Source: Dawidia cretensis
GTDB lineage: Bacteria > Bacteroidota > Bacteroidia > Cytophagales > Cyclobacteriaceae
Reading direction: 5' to 3'
DNA: 64,000 nt
Assembly: GCF_018598175.1 (NCBI RefSeq)
Contig: NZ_JAHESE010000002.1
Span: forward strand, 186,001-250,000
Position numbers and translations under genes: made by a program. The notes beneath the pieces are model-generated. The model saw only the letters and a list, made by a program, of their open reading frames with translations, did not search any database and was not told the origin of the DNA. Below are positions 28,351 to 38,557 of the stretch, one piece after another; within the stretch, counting starts at the first letter, position 1, and the number at the start of each line of letters is the position of its first letter.

Positions 28351-30858
28351 TTACATCGGGTCGGCATCCAGGATAACCCGGGTGCTGCGAAATTCCTTCT
28401 GCTGTGTCAACGATTCGGTGAGCGACAGCAAGGTGCTCTTGATCTGCCCGAGGTTGGCGGTAGCCCGCGGTACCTTGATCAGAATATTCATCAGGAATTG
28501 GTTTCGTATTTTCGAAATGGCCGGCTCACCCGGTCCCAGAATATAGACCGAAGCCAGATTGGCACGACAGGCCTCTGCCAGCGTCTCTGCCGCTTGTCGG
28601 CATACGCGTTTGTCGGCATGCTTGAGGGTGATCTCGATCAGACGGGAGAACGGCGGATAATGATGTTGTAGCCGGTCGGCCAGTTGCACCTCGTAAAACC
28701 CGCGGTAGTCGTGCCGCAGGATAAGTTGCAACAGCGGATGCTCGGGGTCGGAAGTCTGAACGATTACCGTGCCGGGCTTGTCTCTTCGACCGGCGCGGCC
28801 ACTCACTTGTGTGATCAGCTGGAAGGCCCGCTCATACGAGCGGAAGTCGGGAAAGTGGATCATGCGGTCAGCATGAAAGATGCCGACAAGGCTTACATGG
28901 TCGAAGTCAAGCCCTTTGGTGACCATCTGTGTGCCGACCAGAATGTTGGTCTCACCCCGTTCAAATTGATCAATGATCGTTTCGTAACTGTTTTTGGAAC
29001 GTGTAGTGTCCAGGTCCATGCGCTGTACCTGGGCGTTGGGAAAATGTAAGTTGAGCTCTTCTTCTAATTTTTCGGTTCCATAGCCCACCGTCTTTAGCCG
29101 CGCGGAAGTGCAGGTAGGGCATTGCTGCGGCAGATTTTCTTTATATCCGCAATAATGACACACGAGTGCGTGGCGATATTGGTGGTATGTCAGGCTCACG
29201 GCGCAGTTTACGCACTTGGGCACCCAGCCGCAATCTTCACAATTTACCATGGGCGAATACCCGCGGCGGTTCTGGAAAATAATGACTTGTTCCCGTTGTT
29301 GCAGGGTCTCGTCGATCTTGCGTAGAAGCAGGCTCGTGAAGTCGCCTTTTAGCGTCTTCTGACGCCGTTCGCGGCCAATGTCGGCCAGGACTACCTGCGG
29401 CAGCTGCGCGTCGCCATAACGTTTGTCGAGCGTTACAAGGCCATATTTGCCTTGCTGTGCCTGATAGAATGATTCAACGGATGGAGTTGCCGAACCCAGC
29501 AATACTTTCGCGTGGTGCATGTGCGCCATCATCATGGCTACGTCGCGGGCGTGATAACGCGGGGCGGGTTCTTGCTGTTTATACGACGAGTCGTGCTCTT
29601 CATCCACGATCACCAGTCCGAGGTTGTCGAAGGGAAGCAATATCGATGACCGCACGCCCACGACAAACTTAAAGCGTCCGGATAATACGCCATTCCACAC
29701 CTCCACCCGCTCGGCGTCGGAGAAACGGGAGTGATATACGCCCATCGTCGTACCAAAGACCTTTTTCAGCCGGTGTACGATCTGTGTGGTGAGCGCAATT
29801 TCGGGCAACAGGTATAATGCTTGTGATCCGCCTTCGATCGCCTGACGGATCAGGTTGATATAGATCTCGGTTTTACCGCTGCCGGTAACGCCGTGCAGCA
29901 GCGTGTAGTCATGCGTGGTAAACGACTTTAGAATGTCCTGGTGCGCTTGCTGCTGCAGCAGGCTCAGGGGCACAATGGGCGTGCTGCCCACGTCTTCATC
30001 GGGAAACCGTGACACGATGACATCAAACTCTTCGAAGACACTGTGTTTAACCAGTGTCTTGATCGATGAATCGGAAAGCTCGGGGTCGTCGGTCAATACT
30101 TTACGGGAAAGACCGGCGGAATTGGAGATCGGGTCTTGCATGACGTGTACAAGCTGCAGGTATCGTAATAGTACGGCTTCCTGTAATGGCTTCGTGGCGA
30201 GCGTCTGGAATAGGTCTTCCAGTGGCTTGGCCGTTGTGTACGCCGTCGTCAGCCGGATGCGGCGATCGGTCTTGGGGCGATATTTCTCCCGTAATTCTTC
30301 GAATAGGATGATGGCTTCCTTGGCAGCAAGCGATTTGAGAATGTTGTAAGGATTTTTTACGCCGAGTAATGTCGCAATGGTCGTATAGTCCATCGATTCG
30401 CCGGCGAGCGTGCGCAGCAACAGGGCCTCCTTTTCGGTAAAGGAATATGGTGTTTCTTCAAATGAGAAGGCGGGGTGTAGCTGCACCATGCTTTCGCTGG
30501 ACAGCTTCAATCCGCTCGGTAAGGCTGCATTTAATACTTCGCCCGCTGTGCAAAGGTAATACGAGGCGATCCAATGGAATAGCCGTAGTTGTACGTCGCT
30601 CACGACCGGGAAGGTGTCCAGCAGCTCGAGGATATACTTGGCCTCATATTCCTGCGGTGCTTTCTCGTGTATGGAGGTAATGACACCGGTTACTACCTTG
30701 CGCTCGCCGAACGGCACGATGGCACGCTGCCCGACGCGGATGTTTTCCTGGGAGACACGGGGTACGCGGTAAGTGAACAGCCGGGGAATTGGAACGGGGA
30801 GAAGGAGCTCGGCAAAAAAAGTCCGGATGTCGTCGTGCTGTTCAAAGATTTCCACCAT
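28351..30858 (-). CDS. priA: Primosomal protein N' (replication restart helicase PriA)
   Basis: Starting at ATG 30858 (a TTG one codon earlier is less likely) gives 835 residues. The order is an N-terminal DNA-binding part (PIPRLFTYRVP), Walker A GVTGSGKTE, DEEH box, a zinc-binding insert with eight Cys (CEDCGWVPKCVNC and CHYCGYKENLPQQCPTC), then GYGTEKLEEEL and QVSGRAGR helicase motifs. PriA recognises stalled forks and reloads the replisome. All key motifs are intact and the length is typical for Bacteroidota. Confidence 0.95.
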   Translation of the reverse strand: MVEIFEQHDDIRTFFAELLLPVPIPRLFTYRVPRVSQENIRVGQRAIVPFGERKVVTGVITSIHEKAPQEYEAKYILELLDTFPVVSDVQLRLFHWIASYYLCTAGEVLNAALPSGLKLSSESMVQLHPAFSFEETPYSFTEKEALLLRTLAGESMDYTTIATLLGVKNPYNILKSLAAKEAIILFEELREKYRPKTDRRIRLTTAYTTAKPLEDLFQTLATKPLQEAVLLRYLQLVHVMQDPISNSAGLSRKVLTDDPELSDSSIKTLVKHSVFEEFDVIVSRFPDEDVGSTPIVPLSLLQQQAHQDILKSFTTHDYTLLHGVTGSGKTEIYINLIRQAIEGGSQALYLLPEIALTTQIVHRLKKVFGTTMGVYHSRFSDAERVEVWNGVLSGRFKFVVGVRSSILLPFDNLGLVIVDEEHDSSYKQQEPAPRYHARDVAMMMAHMHHAKVLLGSATPSVESFYQAQQGKYGLVTLDKRYGDAQLPQVVLADIGRERRQKTLKGDFTSLLLRKIDETLQQREQVIIFQNRRGYSPMVNCEDCGWVPKCVNCAVSLTYHQYRHALVCHYCGYKENLPQQCPTCTSARLKTVGYGTEKLEEELNLHFPNAQVQRMDLDTTRSKNSYETIIDQFERGETNILVGTQMVTKGLDFDHVSLVGIFHADRMIHFPDFRSYERAFQLITQVSGRAGRRDKPGTVIVQTSDPEHPLLQLILRHDYRGFYEVQLADRLQHHYPPFSRLIEITLKHADKRVCRQAAETLAEACRANLASVYILGPGEPAISKIRNQFLMNILIKVPRATANLGQIKSTLLSLTESLTQQKEFRSTRVILDADPM

Positions 30859-30908
30859 CAAAAAAGCACATTTTTTCGCCGATAGGCAACGCCCGGGTGG
30901 GCCATTTG

Positions 30909-31445
30909 CTATCCGGGCATACTAAAACGGGCCGACAGCTGTTTATGAGCTTGCTGTACCTTGCGACTGCCCGACTTGCTTTCGATGCGTAGGATTCTGT
31001 TGGGTTTTTCTTCATTCCAAAAAAACAGGCACAACACGCCTCCACCGCTTATCAGGGCAAAGGTTTGAACATCGCTTGCCGAGGTGATCTTTTGCAGTGT
31101 TTCAAAGGCTTTGCTGCTCAAGGTGATATCGAAAAAGATGAGATTTTCGTCGTGGGCTTCGTACAGTGTACTGACCGATTCCACGGCCGAAGCTCCCAGA
31201 AATGGCTGGTCTGCCAGGCAGACTGACTGTGTGATGAGCGAAATGGCCACGGGCATCGGGCGGTCGGAATAACGTGAGCAGGGGAGAATAAAATACAGGC
31301 CATCCGGATATTCCTGTTCAACGGGTGAAAATCCCAGGAACAAGAATGTCAGCAGAAGCCCGGCCGCTTTTAAAAGACCTGTCTTTCGTACAAGGGAAAC
31401 CGTATGGGGGAGTAGGCTTTTCACAGTACATCCGCTGTGCGGCAT
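30909..31445 (-). CDS. Exported protein with SecDF-P1-head-like segment
   Basis: From ATG 31445 this is 178 residues; GTG 31424 or TTG 31493 are alternative starts. A hydrophobic segment (AAGLLLTFLFLGF) near the N-terminus looks like a signal anchor. The stretch LIFFDITLSSKAFETLQKIT, then a beta strand ALISGGGVLCLFFW, resembles the small alpha+beta P1 head domain of SecD/SecDF, here without any membrane or translocase part. The end is basic (SGSRKVQQAHKQL). The similarity is judged by eye and is weak. It sits between two other - strand genes without obvious functional link. Confidence 0.55.
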   Translation of the reverse strand: MPHSGCTVKSLLPHTVSLVRKTGLLKAAGLLLTFLFLGFSPVEQEYPDGLYFILPCSRYSDRPMPVAISLITQSVCLADQPFLGASAVESVSTLYEAHDENLIFFDITLSSKAFETLQKITSASDVQTFALISGGGVLCLFFWNEEKPNRILRIESKSGSRKVQQAHKQLSARFSMPG

Positions 31446-31571
31446 AGGGAATATACTGTATTCTATGCGGATGTACCAGCAAAGCCGGCGCAATTAGCAT
31501 AAAAGGCGGCTAATGCCGGATCGAATCCCCCTAGTCGGGGCAGAAAACAGTGTGCGTGAGCGCTCGCGGAG

Positions 31572-32414
31572 CTAAAGTTCTAACGACGCTGAGTCTGTTG
31601 GCGCTTCCACCCGCGCGTTGCCAAGGCTGTCTACCGAGAAGCCGCGAAGGCTATCGGTCAATACCGGAATGGGTGTCTCGGGCCGGCCAAGCTTCTCCTG
31701 ATATTCGCGGAATTCTTTGGCAAAGATCTCGGGCGTATCGTAGCGGTTGATATTCGACTTGGATTTCAGCATGATGATGATCTCTACCAACTCGTCATCT
31801 GAAAACTGCTCGACGGGTTTATAGATAAAACTAAACAGACTGCGGTCGGCCCACGTGCGCAGGCGGGCAATCTTGTGGTTCATGACATAGTCGAAGCACT
31901 TCTCGGGCGAGGAGTATTTTTCCATACCGAAACCATACTCCAGATCCTGTAAGCGGCCATCCCATGTGATAGAATCCAGCGCGGGGTTTTCCATGCGTTG
32001 GAAATCATATACCAGGTCGCAGAAGCAATGGGCCTTGGTGTCGATGTCGTGTATGCGGAGGACGTAGCGCTCGCCGTAGTTGATAAAGACCTGTTGGGCA
32101 AGGGTTGTATGATAGTGATTGGGGAACCGGGCTTCGTAGATACGCATGAAGTTTGCGGGCATCGGCGGAGCGGCGTCGATCTCTTGGGCAAACTCTGTCA
32201 TCTGTTCCTTCGGCACCAGCAGGTACCAACGGGAGCTGATGAGCCAGTACGCCACACCGATCTCCATGAGCGTAAGAATGGCCGAACTGATTATAAAGTA
32301 CTTCAGCAGCCGTAGAAACTTCCGGAGCTGTTTAAATCGTACGGCAGGGTCTTGTACGGGTGTGCCGGGCGCTTTGGGAGAAAACGATAACAGGGGAAAC
32401 TTTTTCTGGCTCAT
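31572..32414 (-). CDS. Single-span membrane protein of unknown function
   Basis: This 280-residue protein has a basic N-terminal cytosolic part (1-37), one membrane helix (about 38-59), then an extracytoplasmic domain. Conserved-looking segments are FMRIYEARFPNHYHTTL, HDIDTKAHCFCDLVYDF and DDELVEIIIMLKS. The EARFPNHY element faintly recalls the EDRxFxxH motif of GT51 transglycosylases, but the rest of that family's motifs are missing, so I do not assign it. The last 25 residues are acidic and Ser-rich. Confidence 0.6.
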   Translation of the reverse strand: MSQKKFPLLSFSPKAPGTPVQDPAVRFKQLRKFLRLLKYFIISSAILTLMEIGVAYWLISSRWYLLVPKEQMTEFAQEIDAAPPMPANFMRIYEARFPNHYHTTLAQQVFINYGERYVLRIHDIDTKAHCFCDLVYDFQRMENPALDSITWDGRLQDLEYGFGMEKYSSPEKCFDYVMNHKIARLRTWADRSLFSFIYKPVEQFSDDELVEIIIMLKSKSNINRYDTPEIFAKEFREYQEKLGRPETPIPVLTDSLRGFSVDSLGNARVEAPTDSASLEL

Positions 32415-32438
32415 GTGCTTTATTCCGCGGCGAAAATA

Positions 32439-34508
32439 CTAATATTTTGGTTGAGTAGAGGACAGGCTAGGTGTATCATGTCTCAGTTGTTCCAAGGCTT
32501 CCGGTACCGTGTATACAGGCAGGCGACAAGCCTTGTTGTAGCAGACGTATACCGTTGTTTTTCCATCGGTTACTGCCTTGTCGGCTATCAGGGGCAAATC
32601 GCTGTCGCTGATAGCGCCCATAAACACGGCAAACGGCAGATATTCCCGCTGCAATTCCTTGCGTACATCCTCCAAGTCCGCGCCAAGTAACACGATCTCC
32701 GCCATTCCTTTTTCCATTTCCAGGTAAACGGTGGCCCAATAGGCCATATAATTCGGTTCATCCGCGATCAAACGGCTAAATCCGGAGACAAGTGTCCTGG
32801 CCTTTTCTTTCCAGTCGTCGCGATTTAATAGCACACCAAGATGCCATAGGTTCTGCGCCATCAGTGCATTGGACGAAGGAATCACGTTGTCGAAGATCTC
32901 CTTTTTCCTGGCAATCAAGGCTTCTCCATCGTGTGCGGTGTAGTAAAAACAATGATCGGTGGGGTCGAAGAATAGCGTAAGGGTTGTTTCCAGGAAGAAC
33001 GCTGCCCGGTGTAGCCAGTATTCGTTAAAGGTTACTTCATAAAGTTTACGATAGGCCTGAATGAGGTATGCATAATCGTCGAGGAAGCCGCGCGTATGCG
33101 AACGACGGTCTTTGTAGGACCGGTATACGTGTTGCCCTTCCAGTAGCTCATTTTCCAGGAAGCGCATGTTCTGCTCTGCCAGGGTGAGCAGCTCAGGGGT
33201 GCCCAGCGCCCGGTAGGCGTCGGTCAGGCCGACGATTGTCATAGCGTTCCAGGCGGTAATGATCTTATCGTCCAATCCCGGGCGGGGGCGTCCTTCCCGT
33301 TTTTGAAGCAGGGTATCTTTGGTCTGTTGCAAGATGGTTTGCCAGGCGGCGGCTGTCAGTTCCTGTTGTTTGAGAAAGTCTTCATCGGGTAGGAGACGCG
33401 TCAGGATGTTCTGGCCGTGTTCCCAGTTTCCGGTGGGTTGCGCGGCATAGTACTCGGCTACCAGAGGCGCATGCTCGCCCAGGGCCTCTTCCAAATCACG
33501 GTAGGTCCACACGTAGTACTTGCCTTCCTCACCTTCGCTGTCGGCATCGAGGGCGGAATAAAAGCCTCCGGCCGGGCTTGTCATTTCGCGGGTTAGCCAG
33601 CCGACGGTTTCGGTAATGACGGTTCGGAATTCGGGGTCGCGGGTTAGGGCATAGGCTTCGGCATATAGACTTAGCAACTGGGCATTGTCGTATAGCATTT
33701 TTTCAAAGTGGGGCGCGAACCATTCGCCATCTACGGAGTAGCGTGCAAAGCCGCCGCCAATCTGGTCGTAGATTCCGCCCATGGCGATCTTTTTTAAGGT
33801 CAGGAGCGTATGGTGTAGGGCCTCCGGTTGCGCCGTCAGTACATGATAGCGTAGCAGCCATTGCCAGACCGCCGGCATGATAAACTTCGGCGCGCGACTC
33901 ATGCCGCCCCACACCGCGTCGAACTTGGGCGACAGCTTCTGGTAAAGTCCCTGCGCCACCGCGACAAGCTCGGCTTCTACCGGGGCCTGCCGGAACCGTT
34001 CCACATCTGAGCGTAGCAAGTGTAGCCGTAATTCTTCAGCGGTAGCTTCTACCTGCGTCCGGTTAGCCTGGAAAGCAGCGTGCAGGTTGGTAAGTATTTG
34101 CGTCCACGACGGCGGGGCGAAATAGGTGCCGCCAAAGAAAGGTTTTTGCTGTGGCGTCAGAAATACATTCAATGGCCAGCCGCCATTGACACCGAGTGCC
34201 TGCACGGCGTCCATGTATATCTGGTCAATATCGGGACGCTCTTCGCGGTCTACTTTGATGCAGACAAAGCGCTCGTTCATCACCCGGGCAATGTCTTCGT
34301 TCTCGAATGACTCACGTTCCATCACATGGCACCAGTGGCACGAGGAATAGCCTATGCTGACCAGGATAGGTTTGTCCTCTTGCACGGCTTTGGACAACGC
34401 CTCGGTGCCCCATTCATACCAGTCGACCGGATTGTGCGCATGTTGCAGCAAGTACGGAGAAGTGGAGTGTATCAGACGGTTGGTGTGTTTCATGGTAGCG
34501 GGGTTCAT
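32439..34508 (-). CDS. Thioredoxin-domain protein, YyaL/DUF255 (SSP411) family
   Basis: This 689-residue protein opens with the DUF255 thioredoxin-like domain: [18 protein letters not shown], then a CHWC redox-type motif in [11 protein letters not shown] and DREERPDID. The rest is an (alpha/alpha)6-barrel like that of sugar epimerases/glycosidases ([29 protein letters not shown]). The two-domain layout is that of human SPATA20 and bacterial YyaL; the biochemical role is unknown. The ATG overlaps the stop of the upstream GSCFA gene as ATGA, so translation is coupled. Confidence 0.9.
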   Translation of the reverse strand: MNPATMKHTNRLIHSTSPYLLQHAHNPVDWYEWGTEALSKAVQEDKPILVSIGYSSCHWCHVMERESFENEDIARVMNERFVCIKVDREERPDIDQIYMDAVQALGVNGGWPLNVFLTPQQKPFFGGTYFAPPSWTQILTNLHAAFQANRTQVEATAEELRLHLLRSDVERFRQAPVEAELVAVAQGLYQKLSPKFDAVWGGMSRAPKFIMPAVWQWLLRYHVLTAQPEALHHTLLTLKKIAMGGIYDQIGGGFARYSVDGEWFAPHFEKMLYDNAQLLSLYAEAYALTRDPEFRTVITETVGWLTREMTSPAGGFYSALDADSEGEEGKYYVWTYRDLEEALGEHAPLVAEYYAAQPTGNWEHGQNILTRLLPDEDFLKQQELTAAAWQTILQQTKDTLLQKREGRPRPGLDDKIITAWNAMTIVGLTDAYRALGTPELLTLAEQNMRFLENELLEGQHVYRSYKDRRSHTRGFLDDYAYLIQAYRKLYEVTFNEYWLHRAAFFLETTLTLFFDPTDHCFYYTAHDGEALIARKKEIFDNVIPSSNALMAQNLWHLGVLLNRDDWKEKARTLVSGFSRLIADEPNYMAYWATVYLEMEKGMAEIVLLGADLEDVRKELQREYLPFAVFMGAISDSDLPLIADKAVTDGKTTVYVCYNKACRLPVYTVPEALEQLRHDTPSLSSTQPKY

Positions 34509-35485
34509 GAGATGAGCTGCAATTTTATTGAATTGATTTCCTCTTCAACATCTACGAACGATTTTAGTTCTTCCAGCCGGCGCACGGTGTCACGCAGGAA
34601 TCTCTGGTGTGCCCGTGACGCCGGATGAAATGGACGATGGGTCAACGCCTGTTGGATACTGGTCCACTTGTCGGCAAAGGCCAGCAGGGCGTTATCAAAA
34701 TAACGTGCCTTGAACTGTTGCCAGATATAGGCCTCTGCTTCCTCGGTAGGATGAAGCAGATCGGCTTTGTAGAAACGATAGTCGCGCAGGTCGTCGAGCA
34801 TGATCTCAAATGCCGGAAAATACTCCACATAGTCAAAGCGCTCTTGTAACGTATGGCATGCAACGCGAAGTACGCTTTTGCTTACACTGTTCAATGCCAA
34901 CGTGTCCTTAATATGACGTACCGGGCTGACTGTTAAGATGACACGCAGATTGGGATGTTGCGCACGCAGCGTAGTAAGCGTTGATTCAAATGAAGCTACA
35001 ATCGCCTCGGCGGTGAGTAGGGTCTTGTCAAACAGCGCGGCGGATTGTTTATGGCAGTTGGCCACTACTTCGCCCGTGTCCCGGCGGGTATAGGCCCAGG
35101 CGGTGCCATACGTCAGCAGCAGATAGTCTGTTTGCTGTAGAAAGGCATGGGCCGTCTCTACCCGATGTTCGAGGCGGTGAGCCAGGGCGTCGTGCGTTAA
35201 TGCCGATAGTTCGGAATGGAAGTCATAGTTCAAATGAACGTCGTCGTGCTGCAGGTAGGTGTGCGCGGGAATGGACGTGGCCCGTGCAGCGTAGTCCAGG
35301 GCTTTGTGAATCGATAGGGGATTGTACAAGGTGCCGAAGGGATTGGCCAGGGTGGGGAGCTTGAGGGCGGCCAGCCGCGAGCCGATGGAATCCGCAAAGC
35401 AGGAACCCAGGGTGGCGATCCGCGAGGTGATGGCCAGTGTGTGTGTCGACACACCGGCATTTACGATAGTTCTGAAGCTGTTCAT
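34505..35485 (-). CDS. GSCFA domain-containing protein
   Basis: This 326-residue protein carries the family signature [11 protein letters not shown] near residue 26, a later GTAWAYTR and an SPVRH motif with [12 protein letters not shown] toward the end. The GDS(L)-like Ser in GSCFAD and the DLLHPT Asp/His near the C-terminus resemble SGNH hydrolase catalytic residues, which suggests esterase or deacylase activity (inference). No signal peptide is seen. It is first in a two-gene unit with the DUF255 gene. Confidence 0.88.
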   Translation of the reverse strand: MNSFRTIVNAGVSTHTLAITSRIATLGSCFADSIGSRLAALKLPTLANPFGTLYNPLSIHKALDYAARATSIPAHTYLQHDDVHLNYDFHSELSALTHDALAHRLEHRVETAHAFLQQTDYLLLTYGTAWAYTRRDTGEVVANCHKQSAALFDKTLLTAEAIVASFESTLTTLRAQHPNLRVILTVSPVRHIKDTLALNSVSKSVLRVACHTLQERFDYVEYFPAFEIMLDDLRDYRFYKADLLHPTEEAEAYIWQQFKARYFDNALLAFADKWTSIQQALTHRPFHPASRAHQRFLRDTVRRLEELKSFVDVEEEINSIKLQLIS

Positions 35486-35506
35486 AAATTATGTTACCGC
35501 AAACAC

Positions 35507-35538
35507 TTGAAAATTTCGCATACTTTGAAGTATTTTTG
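35507..35538 (+). promoter_or_regulatory. Putative promoter of the nagB/PIG-L fusion gene
   Basis: TTG at 35507-35509, a 21-base spacer and TATTTTTG at 35531-35538 (exact TAnnTTTG) lie 83 bases before the ATG. Confidence 0.5.
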
Positions 35539-35620
35539 AATCATAGAGGGACAATAATTCTGAATAAAAATAGGAAATGCCCATCTTCGATAAGAACCGT
35601 ATCATAAACCATTTATATCG

Positions 35621-37525
35621 ATGAATAACGACCTCACAGCATTTGAAAAGATTCCGGTGAGCATTTTTAAGAGCTCGGAGGAGGCTTCTCTTTCTTCGGC
35701 CCGCGAGATTGCTACCCTGATCAAAAAACGCCAGGCGGAAGGCAAGCACGCCGTTCTGGGACTTGCCACCGGCTCTACGCCGACGCGTGTATACGCGGAG
35801 CTGGTAAAGATGCACCAGAAAGAGGGGTTGAGCTTTAAAAATGTATACACGTTCAACCTGGACGAGTATTACCCGATGCGGCCTGACTCGCTGCAAAGTT
35901 ACGTTCGTTTTATGAACGAGCACCTGTTCAACCACATCGATATCCCCAAGAACCAGGTGCATATTCCCGACGGCACGTTGCCGAAAGATAAGGTTGCCGA
36001 CTTTTGCCGTGAGTATGAGCAGAAGATCGACAGCCTGGGTGGCATCGACATTCAGCTGTTGGGTATCGGCCGCACGGGCCACATCGGCTTCAACGAGCCC
36101 GGTTCGAGTGAAAAATCGTTTACCCGCCTGGTGACACTCGACCAGATGACGCGTATCGACGCGGCGAGCGACTTCTTTGGCGAGGAGAACGTGCCGCGTA
36201 AAGCTATTACAATGGGCGTAGGTTCCATCCTCAAAGCCAAGCAGGTGATTATGATGGCCTGGGGCGAAGGCAAGGCCAGGGTGATTAAAAAGGCCGTGGA
36301 AGGCCCGATCACTGACCAGATTCCTTCATCATTCTTACAAAAGCATACCAACTGCCACATCGTGCTGGACGATGCGGCTTCCTCTGAGCTTGTGCGGATC
36401 AAAACACCCTGGTTGCTGGAAAGCGTCGAGTGGGACGAAGTAAAGATTCGCAAAGCGGTGGTATGGCTGTGCCAGACCATACAGAAGTCCGTATTGAAGC
36501 TCACCAACCACGACTACATGGAGCATGGCATGGGCGATATCATTACCGAGTACGGCTCTGCCTACCAGGTAAACATCAAAGTATTCAACTACCTGCAACA
36601 TACTATTACCGGCTGGCCGGGGGGTAAACCCAATGCTGACGATACCCATCGTCCGGAGCGTGCCACGCCGTTTCCGAAACGTGCGCTGATCTTCTCGCCA
36701 CACCCTGACGACGACGTGATCTCGATGGGCGGTACCTTCATCCGTCTGGTAGACCAGGGCCACGAAGTACACGTAGGCTATCAGACCTCGGGTAACATCG
36801 CTGTATTCGACGACGACGCTGTACGCTTTGCGGACTTCGTGCGCGATTTCAACGAACAGTTCGGCCTGAGCAAAGGCGACGGCGAGAAATTCTACCAGCA
36901 AATCGTAAAATCCATCCACGGGAAAGGACCGGGCCAGAACGACAGTCCCGAAGTATTGTCTATAAAAGGCCTGATTCGCCGCGGCGAAGCAAAAGCGGGT
37001 GGCCGCTACGTTGGTATCCCTGACGAGCAAATGCACTTCCTCGACATGCCGTTCTACGAAACGGGTGCTGTGAAAAAGAAGCCCCTCGGTGAAGAGGATA
37101 TCAAGATCACGATGGACCTGATCGAAAAAATCAAGCCCCACCAAATCTACGCGGCCGGTGACCTTTCCGACCCGCATGGTACACACCGTGTCTGCCTCGC
37201 GGCGGTTATGGAAGCTGTAAGACGTCTGAAAGATAAAGATTGGATGAAAGACTGCTGGGTGTGGCTGTACCGTGGTGCATGGCAGGAGTGGGACATCGAC
37301 CAAATCGAAATGGCCGTGCCGCTGAGTCCTGACGAGCTGATGCGCAAGCGTCGTGCAGTCTTTAAGCACCAGTCGCAGAAAGACAGCGCCATGTTCCCGG
37401 GCAGCGACAAGCGCGAGTTCTGGATGCGTGCCGAAGATCGTAACCACGCCACCGCGCAAGCGTACAATGCGTTGGGTCTGGCAGAATACGAAGCGATGGA
37501 AGCCTTTGTACGCTACAAGTTCTAA
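35621..37525 (+). CDS. nagB: Glucosamine-6-phosphate deaminase fused to a PIG-L/LmbE-type deacetylase domain
   Basis: This protein has 634 residues. Residues 1 to about 290 are NagB: LGLATGSTPTRVY binds phosphate, NLDEYY holds the catalytic Asp, and GIGRTGHIGFNEPGS is the active-site loop. NagB turns glucosamine-6-phosphate into fructose-6-phosphate and ammonia. After a linker, about 345-634 form a PIG-L/LmbE domain with the zinc motif HPDDD and a later DPHGTHR. That family removes N-acetyl groups from amino sugars, so the fusion could deacetylate and deaminate in one chain; this is inference. The double-domain form is known among Bacteroidota annotated simply as NagB. Confidence 0.9.
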   Translation: MNNDLTAFEKIPVSIFKSSEEASLSSAREIATLIKKRQAEGKHAVLGLATGSTPTRVYAELVKMHQKEGLSFKNVYTFNLDEYYPMRPDSLQSYVRFMNEHLFNHIDIPKNQVHIPDGTLPKDKVADFCREYEQKIDSLGGIDIQLLGIGRTGHIGFNEPGSSEKSFTRLVTLDQMTRIDAASDFFGEENVPRKAITMGVGSILKAKQVIMMAWGEGKARVIKKAVEGPITDQIPSSFLQKHTNCHIVLDDAASSELVRIKTPWLLESVEWDEVKIRKAVVWLCQTIQKSVLKLTNHDYMEHGMGDIITEYGSAYQVNIKVFNYLQHTITGWPGGKPNADDTHRPERATPFPKRALIFSPHPDDDVISMGGTFIRLVDQGHEVHVGYQTSGNIAVFDDDAVRFADFVRDFNEQFGLSKGDGEKFYQQIVKSIHGKGPGQNDSPEVLSIKGLIRRGEAKAGGRYVGIPDEQMHFLDMPFYETGAVKKKPLGEEDIKITMDLIEKIKPHQIYAAGDLSDPHGTHRVCLAAVMEAVRRLKDKDWMKDCWVWLYRGAWQEWDIDQIEMAVPLSPDELMRKRRAVFKHQSQKDSAMFPGSDKREFWMRAEDRNHATAQAYNALGLAEYEAMEAFVRYKF

Positions 37526-37551
37526 GAACGAAACTCCTGATTTCAGATAAC

Positions 37552-37581
37552 AAAAGCCTGGCAGTAACGCCAGGCTTTTTA
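37552..37581. terminator. Bidirectional intrinsic terminator
   Basis: A stem AAAAGCCTGGC/GCCAGGCTTTT with an AGTAAC loop lies between nagB and the convergent transglutaminase gene. Confidence 0.9.
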
Positions 37582-37583
37582 GT

Positions 37584-38546
37584 TTACTGCTGTTGCTGCT
37601 GCATTTGCATTTCCTGGTGGTGGCGAAACGAGTTACGGCTGGCGGGCTGTGTGCCGCTAGGCTGCACATAGGCTACTACATCGGGAGTAATGGCCTGGCC
37701 ATCTTCATAGGCAACATTCACCGTAACGTCCAATGAATGGCCGGACGTGCCGCGATATGTACCCTTTACCGGCGAGCAGTCTGAAAAGTTCTTGCCTGCC
37801 GCCAGCTTTACATGCGTTTCGTTCACGAGACAGTCGTTGGTAGGGTCAAGTCCCAACCACCCGTAAAAAGGGATATAAGCTTCTACCCAGGCATGGGTTG
37901 CACCTTCACCCCGCATGCCATTTTCTTTCGGACAGATATAGCCACTGATATAGCGGGCGGGAATATCCAGAAAACGCAGGACGATCGACAGCAGGTGAGC
38001 AAAGTCCTGACATACTCCTGACTTCAACTTCCAGATCTCGTCAGGTGTGGTTTCGATCGTGGTAATGCCTTTGCGATACTCGAAGTTTTGGTAGATATAC
38101 CGACTGAAATACTGTGCGGATTGAAGCGGTGTATGACCGGTTTGCAGCTCTTGCGCCACCAGCGCCAGAATTTCGTCTGCGCCTTCGAAGCGATCCTTTT
38201 TCAAAAAATCAATAAAGTCGATGTGATGGCGCAGGCTTTCGAGCGCCTGCCATTGTACGGCAGCGGGCTGATCGTCGGTCGGAATAGCACGCGGTTTGGT
38301 GTTTACGAGCAGGTAAGAGTCTATCACCAGCTCCCGGTGGGGGTGCACCTGTGTAAAAGTTCCTACGTCGTTGCCAAAAATATCTATGTGTAGCTCGATC
38401 ATCGGGTTGCCGGTGACATGTATGGTATGTTGCAAGACCGACTGGAAGGGATCTTGAACCGGGTAGAGCATGATCTGGTTGGCGCTGTCGCGCACACTGT
38501 TTTCGTATTGGTAACGCGTGATGTGCCGGATCTTAAAGGTCGACAT
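37584..38546 (-). CDS. Transglutaminase-like cysteine protease/peptidase family protein
   Basis: This protein has 320 residues. The N-terminal beta-rich part (IRHITRYQYENSV ... IMLYPVQD) is the bacterial transglutaminase N-domain. The catalytic triad is visible as Cys in SGVCQDFAH, His in GATHAWVEAY and Asp in LGLDPTND. The last 12 residues are Gln/Met-rich (MQMQQQQQ). There is no signal peptide. It follows the alpha-E and ATP-grasp genes on the same strand, a combination found widely in bacteria and predicted to act in peptide synthesis and cleavage. The true substrate is unknown. Confidence 0.9.
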   Translation of the reverse strand: MSTFKIRHITRYQYENSVRDSANQIMLYPVQDPFQSVLQHTIHVTGNPMIELHIDIFGNDVGTFTQVHPHRELVIDSYLLVNTKPRAIPTDDQPAAVQWQALESLRHHIDFIDFLKKDRFEGADEILALVAQELQTGHTPLQSAQYFSRYIYQNFEYRKGITTIETTPDEIWKLKSGVCQDFAHLLSIVLRFLDIPARYISGYICPKENGMRGEGATHAWVEAYIPFYGWLGLDPTNDCLVNETHVKLAAGKNFSDCSPVKGTYRGTSGHSLDVTVNVAYEDGQAITPDVVAYVQPSGTQPASRNSFRHHQEMQMQQQQQ

Positions 38547-38557
38547 GGAGATGAGAA

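Noticed and set aside
31518-31542. Short stretch resembling the 3' end of a tRNA (TCGAATCC followed by TAGTCGGGGCA)
   Set aside because: No matching 5' acceptor strand (CCGACTA) or D and anticodon arms occur in the 90 bases upstream, so neither a tRNA nor a proven attachment site can be supported.
31572-32414. GT51 peptidoglycan transglycosylase
   Set aside because: Only one short segment recalls the EDRxFxxH motif; the other conserved motifs of the family are missing.
36335-37669. A 444-codon frame on the - strand opposite nagB
   Set aside because: It lies wholly on the complement of a clearly real gene with intact motifs; the composition (His/Val/Phe-rich, no motif) is that of an antisense shadow.
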